Below, piece by piece: positions 6,438 to 11,769 of a DNA stretch of 11,769 nucleotides. The notes beneath the pieces are model-generated. The model saw only the letters and a list, made by a program, of their open reading frames with translations. It searched no databases and was not told where the DNA came from. Position 1 is the first letter of the stretch. Each line of letters begins with the position of its first letter. The position numbers were made by a program, and so were the translations under genes. Origin of the DNA: Legionellaceae bacterium (GTDB taxonomy: Bacteria > Pseudomonadota > Gammaproteobacteria > Legionellales > Legionellaceae); the NCBI GenBank assembly GCA_947505025.1, contig CANNIJ010000050.1, positions 1-11,769 on the forward strand, in the 5' to 3' direction.

Positions 6438-8906
6438 GTGGCGAAGATTCAATCTTATTATGATCGATTATACTGTGCCTTGCTAACGATAGCGATGATC
6501 TTGTGGTCGTCAATGGCCATGCCGGTGATTGCGCCGGTCAAAATGAGCTTACGGTCTGGCATACCTGATCCTTATATATTGGGCTGGCATGATGATCCTT
6601 TAGCCGGCATGTGCCGGGGTTATTACACACCACTGCCAGTGCAACCGTTAGTAGATCAAGCTGCCATGCAGGTTATGGCTGATAACGTTTCATTATATCC
6701 ATCTGGTCGTTCCAAACTAAATGGTCATGTTCAGGTTAAACAACGTGATCGGCAGGTCACTGCGAATACTGCACATATTGATCATGATGAATCGCATGTA
6801 ACACGCATTTCATTGTTAGGTGATGTGATATTTCAAGAACCTGGTAGATTAATGTTCGCTCGCAAGGCGGTGATTAATGCAGGCGATCGTTCTGGCTATA
6901 TTGAACAAGCTCAGTACCGAATAGCTACGCAACAAGCCGGCGCCGTTTTACCGGCATCGGGTGTGGCGCGTTGGATCGAACGCTTAAAAGATCAAACTTT
7001 ACTTTTACGCGACGTAACATACACCACATGTTCGCCAGCAAATCCTGCATGGTATATTGGTGCGGAAAAAATTACACTTAATAAGGATACTGGCACTGCA
7101 AAAAATGCGGGGCTGCATTTAGGTAAGTTGCCAGTATTACATGTACCGTACCTGAGTTTTCCCACATCTAAGGCTAGAAAGTCAGGGTTTTTAATCCCGA
7201 TTACCGGCTATTCAAATGTCGGTGGTTTTGATCTAGCCATGCCATATTATATGAATCTTGCCGCGGATCATGATTTAACCTTGATGCCACATGCATATAC
7301 TTTACGTGGAATGATGCTGGGTGGAGATTTTCGTTTTTTGACAGACCATTCAACCGGGGTCATAAGTGGTAACATATTGCCAGATGATGTGGCATTTGAG
7401 CAGTTCCTGGTGACTCATCGGGATAACTATCCAGATTTAAAGGGCGTAGCAAATAATAGATGGTCATTTTCATTAAGAGAACACACCCAGTTCTCACCAA
7501 ATTTAAATATGAATATCAATTATCAACAAGTTTCAGATGCTTATTATTTACAGGATTTTAGTAGTAATTTAGCGGTTTTGACAGAAAACCAATTATTACG
7601 TCAAGGAGATCTGAGTTATACAACTGATCACTGGTTATTTCACGGACTTTTACAAAACTATCAAACATTACATCCAATTAATCAATCAGAAATAGCTAAT
7701 ATATATGCTAGGTTGCCTCAATTATCTGCAAATGGCAGTTATACTGAGTTACCGTTTAATGGTCAGTTAAGTTTATTAGGTGAGATGGATTATTTTCGTT
7801 GGACTTCAAGTACTCAGCCTATGCCAGAAGGCGCACGGTATACCTTTAATCCGATTTTAGCCTTTCCACAGCGTAAGCCTTATGGCTATATTACTCCTGA
7901 AATTCAGTGGGTTGCTAATGATTACTCATTAACTGGTCCACAGTTCTTGACGAACACGTCTTTTAAAACTAGTGTGCCGCGTTATAGTCTGGATAGTGGC
8001 TTGGCTTTTGAGCGCCCAATTGTCGCCTGGGGCGACCGGTATCTTCAAACATTAGAGCCGCGGTTATTTTATTTAAATGTACCGTATCAAGATCAAAGTC
8101 AAATTCCCGCATTTGAATCTGCATATATGATTTTTAGCACAGATCAATTATTTCGTACCAACCGTTTTTCAGGCTTGGATCGCATTGGAGACGCTAATCA
8201 ACTAGCTTATGCAGTGACCTCGCGTTGGATTGCTGGAGCCAGTGGACGTGAAAAAGCTAGTGTAACAGTTGGGCAATTACGTTATTTCTCGCCGCGTCGT
8301 GTGCAATTGTGTACGTCAAAAAATGGTCAATGTACCGATAGTTCCTTGTTTTTGGGTTATATCTCAAACACAGCTCAGACATCGCCGATTGCCGGGCAAG
8401 CGGTGTATGAGCTAAGCTCAGCGTGGCGTGTTCGTGGGGACTATGTCTGGGATACCAGCACGCATGCTACTAATAATGGTGATCTGAACTTGCATTATCA
8501 ACCAGCCAGTAACAAAGTGTTAACTGTGGGGTACAACTATCTTGTTAATGCTAATTTAATTGATATGCCGCATAATTACTTTCAAAATGCAGCTTTGCAT
8601 CAGGCTACATTCTCTAGTGCCTGGCCATTAGCTGAACAATGGAGTGGTATTGGAGTATATAGTTATAATATCAGCAAGGGCTATGGGATGATGACGTTTT
8701 TAGGATTACAATATGATACATGTTGTTGGGCTGCACGTATTTTGGGCGGTAGTACTTTTAAGAGTTTGACGCCAGTAACAATGACTCCACAATACAATAA
8801 TAATGTTTATGTACAGTTATTACTGAAAGGTTTGGGAACGGTTGCGAATAGTGATCCTTCGAGTATTTTACAAAGTTATTTACCTGGATATACCACGGTA
8901 TTTTAA
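6438..8906 (+). CDS. lptD: LPS-assembly protein LptD
   Basis: Outer-membrane beta-barrel that, with the LptE lipoprotein plug, receives LPS from the LptA bridge and inserts it in the outer leaflet. Length 822 residues, slightly above E. coli (784). A signal peptide is visible (basic start, hydrophobic LLTIAMILWSSMA, cleavage near residues 27-32). The periplasmic OstA/LptA-like domain follows (SGRSKLNGHVQVKQRDRQVTA..., about 80-190), then the LptD barrel (LHVPYLSFPTS, KSGFLIP onward). The four conserved cysteines are present: C59, C198 and the adjacent pair C762-C763 (YDTCCWAA), which form the long-range disulfides needed for function. Two further cysteines, C625 and C632, lie in a barrel loop. 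The start is GTG 6438: an in-frame stop lies just upstream at 6429, and later ATGs would cut into the signal peptide. Its ribosome binding site is weak. First gene of lptD-surA-pdxA-folA. Confidence 0.96.
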   Translation: MAKIQSYYDRLYCALLTIAMILWSSMAMPVIAPVKMSLRSGIPDPYILGWHDDPLAGMCRGYYTPLPVQPLVDQAAMQVMADNVSLYPSGRSKLNGHVQVKQRDRQVTANTAHIDHDESHVTRISLLGDVIFQEPGRLMFARKAVINAGDRSGYIEQAQYRIATQQAGAVLPASGVARWIERLKDQTLLLRDVTYTTCSPANPAWYIGAEKITLNKDTGTAKNAGLHLGKLPVLHVPYLSFPTSKARKSGFLIPITGYSNVGGFDLAMPYYMNLAADHDLTLMPHAYTLRGMMLGGDFRFLTDHSTGVISGNILPDDVAFEQFLVTHRDNYPDLKGVANNRWSFSLREHTQFSPNLNMNINYQQVSDAYYLQDFSSNLAVLTENQLLRQGDLSYTTDHWLFHGLLQNYQTLHPINQSEIANIYARLPQLSANGSYTELPFNGQLSLLGEMDYFRWTSSTQPMPEGARYTFNPILAFPQRKPYGYITPEIQWVANDYSLTGPQFLTNTSFKTSVPRYSLDSGLAFERPIVAWGDRYLQTLEPRLFYLNVPYQDQSQIPAFESAYMIFSTDQLFRTNRFSGLDRIGDANQLAYAVTSRWIAGASGREKASVTVGQLRYFSPRRVQLCTSKNGQCTDSSLFLGYISNTAQTSPIAGQAVYELSSAWRVRGDYVWDTSTHATNNGDLNLHYQPASNKVLTVGYNYLVNANLIDMPHNYFQNAALHQATFSSAWPLAEQWSGIGVYSYNISKGYGMMTFLGLQYDTCCWAARILGGSTFKSLTPVTMTPQYNNNVYVQLLLKGLGTVANSDPSSILQSYLPGYTTVF

Positions 8907-8919
8907 TTTTTTTGTGTAT

Positions 8920-8925
8920 GGAGAG
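8920..8925 (+). promoter_or_regulatory. Ribosome binding site of surA
   Basis: GGAGAG in the 24-bp lptD-surA gap, 5 nt before ATG 8931; it supports this start, which also gives a proper signal peptide. Confidence 0.6.
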
Positions 8926-8930
8926 CGGGT

Positions 8931-10211
8931 ATGCGGTTTAAATTTTTGGTTGTTTTATTGTGCTTGTCCTCTGTGTCTGTGGCAGAGACTTTGGATAAAG
9001 TAGTGGCGATTGTAAATGAGCAGGTAATCACCCAAACAGAGTTAGATGAACAGACAGATTTGATTCGCCAACAAATGATAGCTAAGAATAGCCCGATACC
9101 AGATAATCAAATACTCCAGAAGCAAGTTTTACAGCACCTTATAGAGGTAGACTTACAATTACAGATGGCAAAAAATAATGATATCGTGGTTGATGCACAG
9201 GAAATTGATCAGACAATAGAGAGTATTGCAGAAAAAAATCATATTACATTAACTCAACTACGTGAGATTTTAGCAAAACAAGGGATGCCATTTGAGGCCT
9301 ACCGCGAAAATATGCGTAAAGAAATGGTGATGCATCATTTACAGCAAAAAGCGGTGAGTACAGATATAGTCGTTTCCAATCAGCAGGTAGAAGATTTTTT
9401 GAAAACTGCTGCACTAACACAAAAAATTAATCAACTTTATCATGTACACAACATTCTGATCCCTTTAGCTGAAGCTCCAACTAGCACGCAGGTGCAACAA
9501 GCATTTAGTAAAGCACATGCTTTACTAGTAAAAATAAAGCATGGAGCAGACTTTACTAGTTTAGTTAGCACTGAATCAAACGCAGATTATTTGTTGGAGG
9601 GCGGTGATTTAGGTGAGCGTCATTTAGCGGAGTTACCGGGTGTATTTGCTGAGCATTTAGCCACTATGAAGACTGGAGATGTATCTGCTCCAATTCGTAC
9701 TGGAAATGGTGTGCAATTAATTAAATTACTCGCTCTAAATGAACAAACTGAACATCATGAGGTCGTTAAAACTCATGTTCGGCACATTTTACTCAAACAA
9801 GATGTAAATATGACGGCTGAGAGCGCTATAAAGCAGGTTAATAATCTTTATGAGCAACTAAAGTCCGGAAAGGATTTCGCGATGATGGCTAAACATTACT
9901 CTTTGGATGCGTCTAGTGCTGTAAAAGGTGGAGATTTAGGGTGGGTAGTTGCGTCTGAGCTAGTGCCTGAATTTGCAAGTGCCATGGCCAGCTTACCGTT
10001 ACATACGATCAGTCATCCAGTGAAATCTGTGTTTGGTTGGCATTTAATTGAAGTTTTAGAGCGTAAAACTATAGATGATTCGTATGCTTATCAACGCCAG
10101 CAAGTTAGACAGCAATTAGAGGAAAGTAAATTAAGTGAAGCAGTACAGAACTGGAAACAGCATATACGTAGCGATGCATATATTAAGGTTGTTGATAAAA
10201 AACTAGCTTAA
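8931..10211 (+). CDS. surA: Periplasmic chaperone / peptidyl-prolyl isomerase SurA
   Basis: Periplasmic chaperone that carries unfolded outer-membrane proteins, LptD among its main clients, to the Bam complex. 426 residues, the usual family size. Signal peptide residues 1-18 (MRFKFLVVLLCLSSVSVA) with cleavage before ETLDKVVAIVNEQVIT, the typical mature SurA N-terminus. The SurA N-terminal chaperone domain covers about 19-165. Two parvulin (PPIC) domains follow: about 172-270 (VHNILIPL ... EGGDLGERHLAELPGVF) and about 283-385 (VRHILLKQD ... KGGDLGWVVASELVPEF ... GWHLIEVLERK), then a short C-terminal helix. The first parvulin copy is more diverged from the active consensus, as is common. Encoded directly behind its client lptD. 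Confidence 0.96.
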   Translation: MRFKFLVVLLCLSSVSVAETLDKVVAIVNEQVITQTELDEQTDLIRQQMIAKNSPIPDNQILQKQVLQHLIEVDLQLQMAKNNDIVVDAQEIDQTIESIAEKNHITLTQLREILAKQGMPFEAYRENMRKEMVMHHLQQKAVSTDIVVSNQQVEDFLKTAALTQKINQLYHVHNILIPLAEAPTSTQVQQAFSKAHALLVKIKHGADFTSLVSTESNADYLLEGGDLGERHLAELPGVFAEHLATMKTGDVSAPIRTGNGVQLIKLLALNEQTEHHEVVKTHVRHILLKQDVNMTAESAIKQVNNLYEQLKSGKDFAMMAKHYSLDASSAVKGGDLGWVVASELVPEFASAMASLPLHTISHPVKSVFGWHLIEVLERKTIDDSYAYQRQQVRQQLEESKLSEAVQNWKQHIRSDAYIKVVDKKLA

Positions 10212-10214
10212 GGA
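10210..10214 (+). promoter_or_regulatory. Ribosome binding site of pdxA, overlapping the surA stop
   Basis: AAGGA starts inside the surA TAA stop codon and lies 4 nt before ATG 10219, implying coupled translation of surA and pdxA. Confidence 0.55.
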
Positions 10215-10218
10215 TCCA

Positions 10219-11193
10219 ATGAAGCCGTTGCTGATTAGTAGTGGGGAGCCCGCAGGGATTGGGCCGGACATTTGTCTTTCTTTAGCCGGACATCCGGTGC
10301 CATTAGTCGTAGCTGCTGATCCTGAGTTGCTGCGCCAGCGTGCTGCTCAATTAGGCCTAGATATACAGTTACAAATGTACATGCCCGATACCCTGGTTGA
10401 GCCTGATGACCAAAAATTGACAGTCATGCCAGTAAGATGCCCGGCGTTTGTTCAGGCGGGTAAGTTAGATTTATTGAATGCAGCTTATGTTTTAGAGTTA
10501 TTAACACAGGCCAGTAATAGTTGTTTAGCTGGAGAATTTTCTGCGTTGGTCACCGCCCCGGTAAATAAAGCCATAATCAATGCCGCTGGGTTTCAATTTA
10601 CCGGCCATACTGAGTTTTTATCTGCACAGTGTCATGCACCTCAGGTCGTAATGTTGTTATGTTGTCCAGCAATGAAAGTTGCTTTATTGACTACACATTT
10701 GCCGTTAAAAGATGTGCCGCAGGCCATCACTCGACAATTAATTATTCAAGTTACAACAACATTAAATCAGGCTCTGAAAAAAGATTTTGGGATACGCGAG
10801 CCGCGTATTTTTTTAGCTGGATTAAATCCACATGCCGGAGAAGGCGGTTTTCTTGGGCGTGAAGAGCTGGATGTGATTGAGCCTGCTGTAGCGGAGTTAC
10901 GGATGTCAGGTATCCGGATAACCGGCCCATTACCAGCAGATACAATGTTTTCTCCGCAAAATGCCAATAATTGTGATGTTTTTTTGGCGGTATACCATGA
11001 TCAAGGATTATCTGTTTTGAAATATGCTGGGTTCGGACAGGCCGTCAACGTAACATTAGGTCTGCCAATTTTAAGAACCTCGGTTGATCATGGAACTGCA
11101 CTAGATTTGGCTGGTAGTGGTTTAGCTGATCCTGGTAGTTTGATGGCTGCGGTTGATTTGGCTGCAACATTGGCTGCGCGTCGTGCTGTATGA
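10219..11193 (+). CDS. pdxA: 4-hydroxythreonine-4-phosphate dehydrogenase PdxA
   Basis: NAD-dependent, divalent-metal enzyme of the DXP-dependent vitamin B6 pathway; it oxidises 4-phosphohydroxy-L-threonine, and the decarboxylated product is used by PdxJ to make pyridoxine phosphate. 324 residues (E. coli 329). Motifs: SSGEPAGIGPD at the N-terminus, TAPVNKAIINAAGFQFTGHT (112-131), and three metal-binding histidines H160 (TTHLPLKDV), H205 (LNPHAGEGG) and H260 (YHDQGL), each exactly six lower than the E. coli numbering I recall. TSVDHGTALDLAG lies near the end. It overlaps folA by four bases (ATGA), so the next gene is coupled to it. Confidence 0.97.
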   Translation: MKPLLISSGEPAGIGPDICLSLAGHPVPLVVAADPELLRQRAAQLGLDIQLQMYMPDTLVEPDDQKLTVMPVRCPAFVQAGKLDLLNAAYVLELLTQASNSCLAGEFSALVTAPVNKAIINAAGFQFTGHTEFLSAQCHAPQVVMLLCCPAMKVALLTTHLPLKDVPQAITRQLIIQVTTTLNQALKKDFGIREPRIFLAGLNPHAGEGGFLGREELDVIEPAVAELRMSGIRITGPLPADTMFSPQNANNCDVFLAVYHDQGLSVLKYAGFGQAVNVTLGLPILRTSVDHGTALDLAGSGLADPGSLMAAVDLAATLAARRAV

Positions 11194-11769
11194 TTAGTTT
11201 AATTGCTGCAGTAGATGTACATCGAGGAATTGGCAATAAAAATTCTTTATTATGCCATTTGCCAGCAGATTTGCAGTATTTTAAATCAATGACTCTGGGT
11301 AAGCCGGTAATTATGGGGCGCAAAACTTTAGAATCCATTGGCCGAGCACTACCCGGCCGTCAAAATATTGTTTTAACACATGGTGGGTCAACCTTTACAG
11401 GAGTGGATGTTTGTAATTCTTTAGAACAGGCCTTGCAACTATCAGCCAGCGCTCCAGAAGTTATGATTATTGGGGGCGAGTCGGTGTTTGCAGACGCACT
11501 TCCACTCGCAGACTGCGTGTATTTAACTTTTATTAATCAAGAGTTTGAGGCTGATGCATTCTTTCCTGAGCTGGATCCTGATGTCTGGGATTGTATCGGC
11601 AAAGTTGATCGGCCATCAGATGACAAGAATGCTTATAGTTTGACCTTTTGTTATTATGTACGTAAAAACTTACAAAAAGTAGTTGACATAAGTTCGTGGG
11701 TGAGTAGAATACGCAGCACGCCTTCGGGGCGCATGTTGATTAAAAATTCAGAGAAAACAAACTGTGTGG
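11190..11769 (+). CDS. folA: Dihydrofolate reductase FolA, with open-ended C-terminal extension
   Basis: Reduces dihydrofolate to tetrahydrofolate with NADPH. The start ATG overlaps the pdxA stop. Residue numbering runs without gaps against E. coli FolA: LPADL with catalytic D27, MGRKT (42-46), LPGRQNI with R57, IIGGESVF with G95-G96, and YLT with T113. The normal end (E. coli residue 159) corresponds to YYVRKN at 155-160. Two oddities are visible. The conserved segment before D27, MPW in E. coli (20-22), is LLC here, and W30 is Y30. The frame then has no stop at the expected end and stays open through residue 193 at the window edge, across a strong promoter. A sequencing indel or a real extension are both possible. 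The family assignment is secure; the 3' boundary is not. Confidence 0.94.
   Translation, partial: MISLIAAVDVHRGIGNKNSLLCHLPADLQYFKSMTLGKPVIMGRKTLESIGRALPGRQNIVLTHGGSTFTGVDVCNSLEQALQLSASAPEVMIIGGESVFADALPLADCVYLTFINQEFEADAFFPELDPDVWDCIGKVDRPSDDKNAYSLTFCYYVRKNLQKVVDISSWVSRIRSTPSGRMLIKNSEKTNCV
11664..11682 (+). promoter_or_regulatory. A-rich UP-element-like stretch
   Basis: AAAAACTTACAAAAAGTAG sits directly upstream of the -35 at 11683. Phased A-tracts here are where rRNA P1 promoters carry UP elements bound by the RNA polymerase alpha C-terminal domains. It lies inside the folA frame. Confidence 0.5.
11683..11710 (+). promoter_or_regulatory. Strong sigma70 promoter, rRNA P1-like
   Basis: The -35 TTGACA (11683-11688, exact consensus) and -10 TAGAAT (11705-11710, one mismatch) are separated by 16 bp, the spacing of E. 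coli rrn P1 promoters. The segment after the -10 (ACGCAGCACG) is GC-rich, like the discriminator of stringently controlled promoters; a start near 11717-11718 is expected. The downstream leader features support an rRNA operon following the window. Confidence 0.8.
11719..11731 (+). other. UUCG hairpin in the presumed rRNA leader
   Basis: CGCC (11719-11722) pairs with GG and CG of GGGCG (11727-11731, one bulged G) around a TTCG tetraloop closed by C-G, a very stable loop type. It starts at or just after the predicted transcription start. No T-run follows, so it is not a folA terminator. Confidence 0.5.
11734..11769 (+). promoter_or_regulatory. boxA-like element and start of rRNA operon leader
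   Basis: TGTTGATTAAAA (11734-11745) matches the E. coli rrn boxA TGCTCTTTAACA at 8 of 12 positions, and the window ends in CTGTGTGG (11762-11769), matching the CTGTGTGGGCAC block that follows boxA in E. coli rRNA leaders as I remember it. boxA recruits the NusB-S10 antitermination complex. The 16S gene itself would lie beyond the window. Confidence 0.6.

Noticed and set aside
10629..10967. Overlapping small frames on both strands within pdxA
   Set aside because: pdxA has all its motifs in its own frame here; the others are shadows.
11045..11338. Minus-strand frame of 97 codons opposite the pdxA-folA junction
   Set aside because: Antisense to two conserved genes; low-complexity Gln/Pro-rich translation with no recognisable features.
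11719..11745. UUCG hairpin as a Rho-independent terminator of folA
   Set aside because: No run of T follows the stem, and it sits just downstream of a strong promoter, which fits an rRNA leader better.
1..11769. CRISPR arrays, insertion sequences, tRNA genes, prophage or toxin-antitoxin genes
   Set aside because: I found no direct-repeat arrays, terminal inverted repeats with a transposase, cloverleaf sequences or matching coding regions; nearly all of the window is occupied by housekeeping genes.

Overview
The window reads as housekeeping chromosome of a low-to-moderate-GC gammaproteobacterium. The evidence is the E. coli/Pseudomonas-type content and order: an SRP RNA in front of dnaX, a full-length fadE, a murU-amgK pair divergent from lptD-surA-pdxA, then folA and the start of a ribosomal RNA leader. 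The small genome-like packing (1-25 bp gaps, overlapping genes) and AT-rich codon choice would suit a Legionellales/Coxiella-like lineage, but that placement is inference; no 16S sequence is inside the window.

Layout. Positions 1-1512 (minus) hold almost all of dnaX, the clamp-loader tau subunit, cut at its last few codons by the window edge. Immediately upstream of it, also on the minus strand, lies the 4.5S SRP RNA (about 1529-1642). A short divergent region (1643-1720) with an 18-bp perfect palindrome separates it from fadE (1721-4126, plus), the membrane-associated acyl-CoA dehydrogenase of fatty-acid beta-oxidation. An unrecognised 212-residue gene follows fadE at 2 bp (4129-4767) and overlaps, tail to tail, the end of murU (4750-5400, minus). 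murU and amgK (5402-6397, minus) form a two-gene cell-wall-recycling unit that makes UDP-MurNAc from recycled MurNAc.

Divergent from amgK, only 40 bp away, starts the outer-membrane-biogenesis and cofactor operon lptD (6438-8906), surA (8931-10211), pdxA (10219-11193) and folA (11190 to the end). LptD inserts LPS at the cell surface, SurA is the periplasmic chaperone that folds LptD and porins, PdxA makes a pyridoxal-phosphate precursor, and FolA is dihydrofolate reductase. rsmA, apaG and apaH, which commonly sit between pdxA and folA, are absent here.

The most unusual spot is the right end. The folA frame passes its normal end (residue 159) with no stop and stays open for at least 34 more codons, through a near-consensus sigma70 promoter (TTGACA-N16-TAGAAT) with an A-rich upstream stretch, a UUCG hairpin and a boxA-like/CTGTGTGG leader. 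That block looks like an rRNA operon P1 promoter and leader. The FolA active site also differs from the usual Pro-Trp pair at positions 21-22. Other points worth a look are a compact DnaX that seems to lack domain IV, an A8 slippery tract followed by a hairpin near the dnaX 3' end, and the unknown gene behind fadE. No mobile elements, CRISPR arrays or tRNAs were seen, and no clearly new multi-gene system is apparent.
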